Shown: positions 1 to 8,792 of the stretch, one piece after another
How positions within the stretch are numbered: position 1 is the stretch's first letter
How the letters are laid out: every line of letters begins with the position of its first letter
Assembly: GCA_004114245.1 (NCBI GenBank)
Contig: QZWS01000027.1
Coordinates: 1-38,673, forward strand
DNA: 38,673 nucleotides
Reading direction: 5' to 3'
Source of the DNA: Zoopage sp. CT-All
Lineage: Eukaryota > Zoopagomycota > Zoopagomycetes > Zoopagales > Zoopagaceae
Notes under the pieces: generated by a model
Told to the model about the DNA's origin: nothing
The model's database searches: none
The model's input: the letters and a program-made list of their open reading frames with translations, nothing else
Position numbers and translations under genes: made by a program

Positions 1-1
1 A

Positions 2-265
2 ATAAGTGGCGCAGATGTTGTGGAGAATGTGGTAAAGGTACTGGCAAACCAGCACGAGGAGCGTCTTGCTTTGCGCGTTGAAGATCGCATGGAAGAGAGA
101 GCTCGCACTGCATGGCAGCAGCAGTTGATGGAGCGGAAAGTCGCAGGCGAGGAAGAGGATCGTCGCCTTCGTGCACAGGAAATCCAGAACCAGCGCGAGG
201 TCAATGAAAATTGGATGCGCATGCTTATGCTTCTAACTGAACAGAGGAACAGGAATGGACAGTAA
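2..265 (+). CDS. C-terminal end of coiled-coil protein, probable transposon partner ORF (5' truncated)
   Basis: The reading frame is open to the left edge of the window and ends at a stop at 263-265, so only the last 87 codons are seen. The sequence is highly charged (Glu, Arg, Gln) with heptad-like spacing, as in a long coiled coil, and shows no catalytic motif. It converges on the DDE transposase on the other strand, about 100 bp away. PIF/Harbinger elements usually encode a second protein, with a Myb/SANT-like DNA-binding domain and a coiled-coil tail, that helps the transposase act. This tail would fit that role, but the DNA-binding part lies outside the window, so the assignment rests on position. 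It could also be the end of an unrelated gene. Confidence 0.45.
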   Translation: MSGADVVENVVKVLANQHEERLALRVEDRMEERARTAWQQQLMERKVAGEEEDRRLRAQEIQNQREVNENWMRMLMLLTEQRNRNGQ

Positions 266-369
266 ATGTGGAATGTATCTGTTAGCATCTGCAATGAACT
301 GCATTTCAAGTACACAATTGTCTACCCAAGTAGCCGAGGATTCCAATGCAGAGATATTTCGTTTCAAAT

Positions 370-1770
370 CTATGCATTTCCCATGTATTGCTCAGGGCTA
401 GGGGGCATAACGTTAAACCACTGCGATATTTGATTCCCGTACATGCACGTGTACAAATTGGTCAGTAGCACTGCGGCCGCATATTGCTTCCCGATGGCCT
501 GAAGATACAACCGTTGTCCTTTCTTGAAATCTACAAACTTCCACAGACTATCAAATTAGTGTGTAATCTGGTAATGAAGACTTACTTTGTCACTAAAGCA
601 AAATACTGTTCCACCGCAATCCTATCTTGAGACATGTCCTTGTTCTCGGCGACTTGCAGTGGATCCAGCAGTTGGATTGCTCCTCCGTGTGGTGCTACAA
701 TCCATGGCAGCTTCCCCCGATACGCCAGATCACCGTAAAGATATAGCCGTCCTTCGTAACCAATGAGCAATGTTGCAATTGTCTCTGTGATCTTTGACTC
801 ATTGACGACAAACATGTCATGGTGCCGCGCAGCATAGGCCTGGGAGAGATGCATCGCGAGCCCATCCGGTCCAACAACAGCTTGATACTTTAGTCCGTGA
901 CATCGCTTGTGTCCGCTATACGCACTTTGCTGGTTGTACGATGGTCGAGAGCATGGCCGGAATGTTCCATCGATAAAGCCGAATACGCCAGTATGCTGCT
1001 GGAAATCCGCACCATTGATAGCAATGCTTTCTGCAAATGTTAGCAATAGCTGGGGAGTAAGGCGGCCCGCATCCCAGTGCAGGATCTGAAGCGCCATTTG
1101 TGAAAGATGAGCAATAAACCAGGTCCATACCCGCGAGATTGTGCTGTGGTCCCGGTGGAATCGATGGGAAAGATCGCCATTCCGCACAGGATAAACTAGA
1201 TGACGAAGACCAATGCACAATACCTCTATACCAACCACGTTAGTGCGATTGTCGAGAATCACAACATCGGGGATCCGGAGCACAGCACACAGCCGAACAA
1301 GATCGTTGCGGGAGTGAAACCTACACTTATGTTAGCTCCACACTCACTCTCCCAGAAGTAACCACCAACCGGAACTCAAACATGATACTTGCGGTGTTCC
1401 AGATGGCCTGCTCGAGGGAGAAGAACCCGCTGATGTAGCTGGATCGCGGTACCACCCGGCGCCCATTATCCACCACAACGCCGGTGACTGCTGCAAGCAA
1501 GGCCCCATCCGCTGCAAGATCCTCACCATCTTCATCTAAAGGAGGCTGATTGGACCACAATTCTGGTGATTCTAGAGCAAGATCAAAGGAGAGCAGATGG
1601 GCATGCATGTGGGTTGTGCGAAGAGTTGTAAAAAGGCGGGCGGCACTGCGCAACACATTTTTGGCACATTTTTGGAGGCGGCGAACAGGTTGTAGGAAGA
1701 GTTGTAGGTAATTCATTTTCAAAAATTTGCGCAAAGTCCCTAATGGCATGCAATTCAATAAGATCTTCAC
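370..1770 (-). CDS. PIF/Harbinger-type DDE transposase (DDE_Tnp_4 family)
   Basis: Exons on the minus strand are 1370 upward (5' limit unclear, frame open to about 1770), 1320-586 and 547-370. The introns are 49 nt (1369-1321) and 38 nt (585-548), both GT-AG. The core shows the family motifs in order: FRFHSRNDLVRL at the start of the domain, FGFIDGTF (first catalytic Asp), ARHHDM (second Asp), LYGDLAYRG, and VEQYF (catalytic Glu). The last exon restores the typical C-terminus with LLTNLYTCMYGNQ. The protein would cut and paste its own element through paired ends. No premature stop interrupts the core, so it may have been active recently. The N-terminal exon is uncertain because a related copy lies just upstream (1815-2215). 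Terminal inverted repeats and a target-site duplication were not found; the element's left end is outside the window. Confidence 0.8.
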
Positions 1771-1814
1771 GAGAATGAAATCTACATATTTGTGTTATTA
1801 CTTCTCTATGCTAT

Positions 1815-2215
1815 TTAAATAACATACCTGAAATCAAACATAATGCTTGCATTCGTCCAGATCTTATCTTCAAGAGAAAAAATACCACAGGTGTAACCAG
1901 CACAGGGAAGAATGTGATGGCCATCATTTAGCATCATCTTGAGAGCAACTCCCACCAAAAGCACATCTGATGTAGCTGATTCATCTTCTATAACTTCTTT
2001 GATGTTTTGATAACAATGCGCAGTTGATTGGATGACATTTAAAGAAAAGTTTCTGGATGCATGTTGGATCATTGGGGCGCAGATGGGTGATTTAAAAAGT
2101 GGTTTTTTTGCGCAAACACTTTTTGGGGCAAATTTGCATTTTTGACACAAACTGGTAAATTACCAGTTTGTGTGTGTTTTTTCAACAACTGCGCAAAGTC
2201 CCTAATGTCTGCAAA
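1815..2215 (-). pseudogene. Tandem degenerate copy of the transposase 5' exon region
   Basis: This stretch encodes a segment that aligns with the exon just downstream. The shared core is FSLExxIWxxASIMF(D/E)FR, followed at once by a GT donor: GTATGT at 1835 on the minus strand here, GTTGGT at 1369 in the downstream copy. After the intron ending at about 1791, the next exon reads FHSREDLIELHAIRDFA, which matches the true domain start FHSRNDLVRL. The word CATTAGGGACTTTGCGC occurs in both copies, near 1730-1746 and 2190-2206. The 5' exon pair therefore looks duplicated head to tail, and the repeats are now diverged. Whether the duplicate is spliced into the transposase mRNA, forms an alternative N-terminus, or is debris cannot be decided from the sequence. 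Confidence 0.5.
2145..2173. repeat. Near-perfect palindrome, 14-bp arms
   Basis: The left arm ACACAAACTGGTAA and its exact reverse complement are separated by a single A. It lies inside the duplicated transposase 5' region. It could be the relic of an inverted insertion, or a hairpin or binding site belonging to the element. Confidence 0.8.
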
Positions 2216-2437
2216 TGCACAGAGTTAGAATGCTACTGCACTCCATTATGACCAATATAGAAGCCAGCCACCTAGTGCCATCAGCATCCCTTGGCAGGGC
2301 CACTACTTGCACTACTACTGCTGCGCCAGTCCTACAGAAAGGGAATACCCCGCTTAGCACAACAACTACTTGACAGCAACATACTGCCTCACTTTGGGTC
2401 CTAATAGTTGTTTTTCTGATCCATTGCTCTCCACTCA

Positions 2438-4204
2438 ATGCCACGCAGCAAATCCACGCCACGGCATGCGCCCAGTGCCACCGATCCCGGATCCTATATC
2501 CCGTTCGCGCACAAGATCGAGGCGGTTCCTGCCTGCCGTCGCAAGAAGCGGCGCCGGCCCAAGGCGGCCGCCAACGGTGGCCAGGGCTTGGCTCCGATGC
2601 ATGTGCGCCGTGTCGCTGCGACCACCAGTGGACAGCCCCCTGTTCAGCAGCGTTTTCTGGTGCCAGTGCTTCCGTCCTCCTCAATGCGATGTATTCTGCG
2701 GGTCTCCGCGTACAGCGTCTATCAATCTACGCCAAAGGCACTGCTATACCGTTGTGAGAAGGCCCCGGTGAAGTCGAGCCGTGCCAAGTCGCTCACCAAC
2801 GGCTCCATCCCGGCATCGGTTAGCCCCTGTGAGGAGGAGTTGGATGTGTCCGAGGCTGTGGCAGAGCGGGCACCGAAAGAAGTGGCTCAGACGCGGCGAG
2901 GAGGCAAGGGCGGCCGACGAAAGCGTGGTGGTCGGCTCCCAGCATCCATACCCGCCGTCAACGCCCCAACCGCGCTCGCCACCAATTCGCTGGTGGAGAC
3001 CACGCGACAAAGCCAGATATCCGAGGAAGTTCCATTGGATTCCGCGGATGGAGATCGCCAAGGGTCCCAACCATTGCCCTCTGCGCAACGGTATTCCCGC
3101 GATTCGGCCGACTTGCCCACCAAGGACGTCCATATCGAAGCCCCCTTGCTCCAGACGGAGCCATCTCTGACTTCACACTCGAAGCTCGCCGTGGCCATCA
3201 AATCTACTGACGAGCGCCCTGAATCCAGCCAGTCGTCGTCCACAGAGTCCGAGTCTCCGCGCAAACAGGCAATTCCAAATTCTGCCGTCATGTATGACTT
3301 TATCACCCCGCAATTCGTCAACTCCTCTGGCAAGCACCACAAAACTCTGGGTCTCGGTCCTGCGGGCTGGTCCACCGATGTCAACAGCGCCGCGCTTTTT
3401 GCCTTGACCCTACCAGCGCCCGCGCCGAGCGCACCGGTTTTTCGATGCAACGGATCGAAAGAGTACCATCCCGCGCTGGATGTGTCGCAGCTGGAACACT
3501 ACCAGCTGTTGCACCCCATGGAGCGGCGTGCGGCTTCGCTGCTCAGACTCCAGCCCGGCCAGTACTTTGCCATCAAGCGCCGGCTCCTCCTTGCCGATAA
3601 AGCGCTGCGTGAACGCGAAGCCGCCAGTCGGAAGCTGGCAGAAGCTGGCAGCACTTCAGGCATGATCAACGGCCCATACTATCTGCGACGAAGCGAGGCG
3701 CAAAAGATGTGTCGCGTAGACGTCAATAAAGTCGGGTACCTGCTTATTTGGTTCCGGCAGCTAGGCTGGGTCGCTGGACCGCCCGAGACGGACGTGAATG
3801 GTGCGGGCAATGCGACCGCGAGCTCCGCCCCACGAAAACGAGCACGCACGCGGGAGAGCACCGCAGAAGTCGACGATGATGCTGATCGAAAGCGTGCAGC
3901 CACCGAGGGAACCAACAGCGGCGAGCCAGTCGGACACGCGGGACATCGGCGTGCATATTCTAGCGGCTTTGTGAGAAAACGAAAGCGAAGCAGCCTGTTG
4001 GGCAGCATCGACGAGTCGAGCCAGCGCATCAGCCGTGCTTCGTCGCCCGGTGGAACGTCTCAAAGCCTTCCACTGATAGAGGTATCGGCCGATGGCGTGG
4101 CGCTTTTCGAGCGGGAAACGCGAGGCCGGGTTCGTGCGCTGGTAGAGACGGTCGCAAGGGTTGAACGGGCCGAAGCGGCCGCCAAAGCAGCCCAATCACA
4201 CTAG
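2438..4204 (+). CDS. SWIRM-domain protein, Fun19/Laf-like chromatin factor
   Basis: Intronless ATG-started ORF of 588 residues. The N-terminal 280 residues are low-complexity and basic or serine-rich, with a Lys/Arg cluster near residue 36 (RRKKRRRPK) that may act as a nuclear signal. Residues about 343-446 form a SWIRM domain: the helix LEHYQLLHPMERRAASLLRL, then QYFAIKRRLL, an insert, and the closing CRVDVNKVGYLLIWFRQLGW. This last block is the family's hallmark helix. A second basic cluster (RKRKRSS) lies near residue 513. SWIRM domains bind DNA or nucleosomes. Yeast Fun19 and fission yeast Laf1/Laf2 carry a similar C-terminal SWIRM, and the Laf proteins are Clr6/Rpd3 deacetylase-associated. 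The match here is to this domain only, and the exact role is inferred. The gene converges on the 7TM gene, 101 bp between stops. Confidence 0.8.
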   Translation: MPRSKSTPRHAPSATDPGSYIPFAHKIEAVPACRRKKRRRPKAAANGGQGLAPMHVRRVAATTSGQPPVQQRFLVPVLPSSSMRCILRVSAYSVYQSTPKALLYRCEKAPVKSSRAKSLTNGSIPASVSPCEEELDVSEAVAERAPKEVAQTRRGGKGGRRKRGGRLPASIPAVNAPTALATNSLVETTRQSQISEEVPLDSADGDRQGSQPLPSAQRYSRDSADLPTKDVHIEAPLLQTEPSLTSHSKLAVAIKSTDERPESSQSSSTESESPRKQAIPNSAVMYDFITPQFVNSSGKHHKTLGLGPAGWSTDVNSAALFALTLPAPAPSAPVFRCNGSKEYHPALDVSQLEHYQLLHPMERRAASLLRLQPGQYFAIKRRLLLADKALREREAASRKLAEAGSTSGMINGPYYLRRSEAQKMCRVDVNKVGYLLIWFRQLGWVAGPPETDVNGAGNATASSAPRKRARTRESTAEVDDDADRKRAATEGTNSGEPVGHAGHRRAYSSGFVRKRKRSSLLGSIDESSQRISRASSPGGTSQSLPLIEVSADGVALFERETRGRVRALVETVARVERAEAAAKAAQSH

Positions 4205-4305
4205 TCTTGGTCGTATTTGTAGATCATGTTCCAACTTTAGCAAGTGTAGTCACATAGGTAGCCCAATAACATATACATATCTGCCAATCAACATCAACGC
4301 ACTGC

Positions 4306-5959
4306 CTAGTCATGCTTACCAGCCGGCGAGGAGGTGGCAAACAGCCCGACATCCTCGACGGTTGTGGTTCCGTACTGATCCAGCTCCTCCAGCATGACAT
4401 TGACGCCGCGCGGCTGCAACCCAGCACCGGCACGGAGATGCTGCCAAGAGTACATGTAGCCCTCGTCTCCGGCTCCCGCAAGAGAAGTGTCGGTTTCGCC
4501 GTTGGCCAGATGCTGACCGTTCGCTGTGACGGCGTCTCCGGCCGGACGCCTGGCAACCTTCATGTTGATTGTCAGGACCATTACAACGGCCACTGTGCGA
4601 AGGATAAATGTAAGATAGAGGAAGATAAAAATAGCGGCGACAGAGGAGACAGAGGTGATGAGAGTGACGGAGCGGCCGACAATATGCAGAATCGCCTTGA
4701 TGCCAAAAGCCAAAAAGCCGAGCGTGACGATGATGGAGAGCTTGATAATCGCGCTGCGCGTTTGCCACGAGGTGGTGGTGCCTGGATTGCGGTAGAAGCC
4801 GTAGCCGTACCAGACAAAGAGGCCGGCGACGAGGAGCTGCGAGGCGGGGAAGACGAACTGGGAGAACTCGACGCTGAACAGCGTGCCCTCGCTGGGCCAA
4901 GTGAGCATGAATATCATGCCGTAGATGAAGTTGACCAGCGTGACGAGAATAGCGAGATAGATAACTATGCGCAGCGGAAGCATGGATTTGCGCGACTTTG
5001 TCTGCCCGATCAACGCGCTCCACAGCAGCACGATCAAGTAGAGAGAGATACTGAAGAGGAACGTCGAGAAGATGTCGAGGAGCGCGCGGGAGAGCGTCGC
5101 GAGGCGAATAGTGATGATGGGGAACGACAACAACACAGAGGCCAGTCCGACACCGTAGATAACCGTCTGCAGGTTGACGGTGATCGGGTCGAGCTGGTGC
5201 ATGGAGTTGAGGCGGACGAGCGACAGCAGCACGAGCAGCGCATTAACGACGACCATGACCCAGATGAAGGCGGACCACGCGCCAGACAAGAAGTAGTCGT
5301 TCCACGGGCCTGGCTCCGAGCTCACCGTGGCAAACACTTCGGGAAAGTCCCGGAAACGATCGATCATGGCGGCGCCGTCCTCGGCCTTCAGCAGCACCGT
5401 GTGGATGGCAGGAAAGCCATCAGGCACGGTGGAGGAATGCGAGAGGTAGGGCGTGGTCATGGGACCGGCCGGCTCACCGGCCGGGACCGGTGGCAGCACA
5501 ATGGCCAGCACAGCATCGGAGGGATACCCTGCCGCGGGCAGCGTCGGCAGGAACTTGTAGAAAATCGCATCCGTCGCCTCTGTTATCGTCCGGCAATTAA
5601 CCAGCTGCGCATCGGCCCATCCCAGCAACGCCACGGTGCAAACGGCATTGTTGAGGTTGACGTTCAAACGCTGGGCCGGCCGGAAATTGCATCCCTTGGT
5701 TTGGGTGTCGGGGAGTATGGGCACGAGGATGCATCGCTGGCGCGAGTAGGCGTCGACCGGCTGCTGGAAGAAGTCTGCGGTGTGCAGCTGCAGGGTAGTG
5801 GAGCCGGCGAGATTGGTGAAGAGGATGTTGGCGTGGACGGAGGAGGCGATGGCGAGCGCAACGACGGCAGCCGCGGTGGCGAGGCACGTCAACGGACCGG
5901 ATATACGGATCTGGAGGGGTCAGCTGGACGAAGCACGGTATGCGCTTGAAGGGTACCAT
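4306..5959 (-). CDS. Seven-TM receptor-like membrane protein with secreted N-terminal domain (paralogue 1)
   Basis: The main open frame (4306-5892) lacks a usable ATG; its first codon would be TTG and an in-frame stop lies upstream. A 46-nt intron (5956-5911, GTACCC...CCTCCAG) placed directly after the ATG at 5959-5957 gives a clean start, MIRISGPLTCLATAAAVV, and a 535-residue protein. I infer this start. The protein has a signal peptide (cleavage near VHA-N), an ectodomain of about 190 residues with several Cys, the motif SEPGPWNDYF, seven hydrophobic helices, and a C-terminal cytosolic tail of about 90 residues. It resembles the protein at 8793-10643 in layout and in several blocks (EPGPWN against ESGPWN, and KSRKSMLPLR against RRSKSIYYLR). 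No named family was recognised. It could be a GPCR-like sensor or a transport protein of the secretory pathway. It diverges from the LAA2-like gene across 185 bp. Confidence 0.7.
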
Positions 5960-6144
5960 GGCTTGGAGATTACAGGTTCAGCCGACGGTTGGCAGTATTT
6001 AATTCGATGAGATGAGAAAAGTAATACAGTTGCTATGTGAAATTTGACCATCAAGCGGTGCATGGGCCGCGACCATCTGGGCTATCTACCGCGTGTACAC
6101 TAAAGTCATCTTCTTGGGCACCAGGATATTTGCATTGCTCCAAG

Positions 6145-8690
6145 ATGGCCTGGATCACGGAATGCGAGACGGTGATCCACGCAAATGCCGCTGCTGCTGC
6201 CAAATCCAATACAACTAGCTTCGACCGCTCATGGGAGCCTTTCAATCAAGCATTGCGTCTGGCACGCAAGAATGCTGTGCAGAATGTTGTGTGTTTGCAA
6301 CGCCGTATGAATCGCGAATTGATCCCTCTCCTGCTGCCTTTCCCCATGGACGATCTCGATCTGCTTGTCCTCCCTTCAACGCCACCTTATCCACAGAACG
6401 AGGACGAAAGCCCCGTGCTTTTAGTTGATCCGGCGCAGCCGATATCCTCTTCTATGGGCGAAGCCGGGCTTGTGGATGCCACGTCGTTGCTCGCCGATGA
6501 CGAAACGGAAGACTACTACGGTGCGGCGGTGGTAAAGAAACGCGCGAGCTCCATCCGCAGCCCGCCGTCATCTTCCGGGCGCAATAGGCGGGCGACATTT
6601 AGAAGCGAAAGCGACGCGGTGGTGACGCCGGTGGTGCCATTGGCTGCGTGGGAAGAGTTTGAGCATGGCAGCGGGCAGGATGTCTCCCTCCCTGGCACAC
6701 CCCACTCCGGGGCAGATGAAGCATTGGCCCTGGATATGGATGTCAGTGACGATATTTATTCGGACTTTGGCGATATTATGGCAGTGGTAGATCTTTCGGC
6801 AACACCGGATCCGACCAGTCGTGCAGTAGCAGAGCAATCTTTTCCGAATCCTACAGTCCAAGATAGGCAGGACATGGCTCTGTCGGTAGACGAAGCGAAA
6901 GAGAACACTTCATTTGCGATCTTTACGACCCCGGATGATATCCTACTGGATGATTTGGTCATAGGCGATGCCATAGGCGATACTTTGGCGTCGAGTACTT
7001 TGTCGACATTTGACGATGCCGAATTGGCTGTCGCTGATGAGAGCATGGCTGATCCAGCTATCGCTGACGAGAACGTGGTTGATCCAGCTTTCGCCGTTCA
7101 AGCGGTAGACGTTGTGGGCGATGAATGCTACCAGCCGGTTGAAATCAGCCTTGAACAGATCCGCTCTACCCCTGTCGTCATTCACGATGACTCAGTCTTG
7201 GATGATGAGGAACACGATGGTGTCATGGCCGATATCGATATTACACTCGACGACAGTGTCGTTCAACCTCAGCAGCCGATGTTTGACGATGACGAGCCAC
7301 ATGACTTGCTCGCTGCCGCCTCGGTTGCTCCCAGTGGCACACTTTGGGCTGCTCCCTCTCTCATGGCCGACAATTCGACGACTGCGACGACTGCGACTAT
7401 GGAAAGACTGTCAGTTGATGTCGAATCAATTGGTATGTTTCCAGACGAGAGCCAAACTCCGCGATCGCGCCGGAATACGAATGCTACAGACGAGTTCGAT
7501 AGTTTTATGAATTCGCAGGACGTCTTTGACGATTTCACTGATTTCACTGCCGTGGAGACCGTGCCAGAAAAGTCGCTGGACGCGACCAATGATACTGAGG
7601 AGGTGGCTGCAGTGACGAGCGTGGACTTGCCAACAGATCCCTTTGACAAGGGCAATAAAGAAGTGACAACGGAGGTAAAGGCTTTGGTAGATCCCGAGTT
7701 TCTGGCCATGCGTCAACGAATGGCACTCATTGTCTCGCAGCTGTTTCCCATCGCATCCAGCTTGGCTGAAGCACCGTCAGAAGTACCTCGGGACTTGGAC
7801 AGGTCGGGATCATACGGTCTTGCTGCAGCCACCCTGACCGCTCTTTAGCATCCCAGTCAGTAGCTCCGAGTACAGCTTGGCGGAAATTATGAAACCTCCA
7901 GGCGAGGAAGCCGCGTTTCAATGGCGACGATCCCAGCTTCATCTGGGGTTCTTGGCAGCACTCGGCGTTCGTGTTCCCCTTGATGCCAAGAGTGCATCGG
8001 AAGCCAAAGATGAGGACAGCGATGATCTGGTTTGTTCAGTATTTCGCATGCTTTGTTGCCGACGCTTGCTAGGAAATCACCGCACCGCCCAAGCTACGCG
8101 AAATGTCTGTTTCGGTACAGGCGATAATTGCGGAAAAGATTGAACGACCCGCCTCGATTGGCTTGTTACCTATACGGCCAGATACCCGCGCGCCAAAACC
8201 GCCTGTAAATGGAGCCCGTCGTCCTGATGTGCCCTTTGATCACCCATCGGAAGCACGCGGCGACGAGTCGAAGCGTTTGGATATGAAGCTCGCCAAAGAG
8301 TATGCCTGGATTCCAGAAGGTAGGCAGGATGCCCCCGAGTTCTACGTATTAATGCATGCTCCAGCCAACCTCCGATCCATGTCAGTGCGAGCATTGCAGG
8401 ACATGCGACAAGAGCTTACGCTGCTGAACCGCCAGGCCGGCCGCGAAGTAGTGCGCATACTGGACCGCCGTGAGCGCGCACGACTAGACGCCGAGATGCA
8501 CCACAAGGTGATCGAGTGCCTGGTCGACCATGCCCAGAAGCAACGCGAAAAAGCTGCAATTGTTGCTGCAGCGAATGATCGGAAGGGCGTGGCAGCATTT
8601 CGGTCGCTGGTGACGGGCATGAGGAGCAGGCCAGCCGTGGCTGCGCCGGTAGCACACAAGGCAGCCAGCAACAGCGGTCCCAAGCGATGA
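6145..8690 (+). CDS. Putative aftiphilin/LAA2-like clathrin-adaptor accessory protein
   Basis: Exons are 6145-7802, 7849-8029 and 8073-8690, giving 818 residues. The introns are 46 nt (GTCGGG...TTTAG) and 43 nt (GTTTGT...GCTAG). The frame upstream of 6145 starts only with GTG, so the ATG at 6145 was chosen. A further 45-nt GT-AG segment (8320-8364, GTAGGC...TCCAG) lies in frame and may be a third intron, or alternatively retained; removing it gives 803 residues. The long central region is acidic and disordered, with Phe motifs (SDFGDI near residue 205, DDFTDF near 461) of the kind that bind clathrin adaptors. The C-terminal part has WRRSQLHLGFLAALGVRVPL and a helical region ending IECLVDHAQKQRE. 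This pattern resembles, from memory, the fungal DUF5102/Laa2 family that works with AP-1 at the trans-Golgi. The family call is tentative; the gene structure is well supported. Confidence 0.6.
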
Positions 8691-8792
8691 GCTGCGTGGT
8701 TGCCATTGTATGCATATTCCTAGTGTATACTCGCCATCGAGGTCGTGCCTGCTGACTGTCGCTGCCGCCAACCCGCCACCTCCGCCGCCCTT

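Noticed and set aside
4312-5949. 545-codon ORF on the plus strand
   Set aside because: It is antisense to the 7TM gene, has highly charged, biased composition and no domain; it is a by-product of GC-rich codons on the other strand.
8745-8792. Upstream extension of the second 7TM protein
   Set aside because: It begins with GTG and would put 16 residues in front of the signal peptide; the ATG at 8793 fits better.
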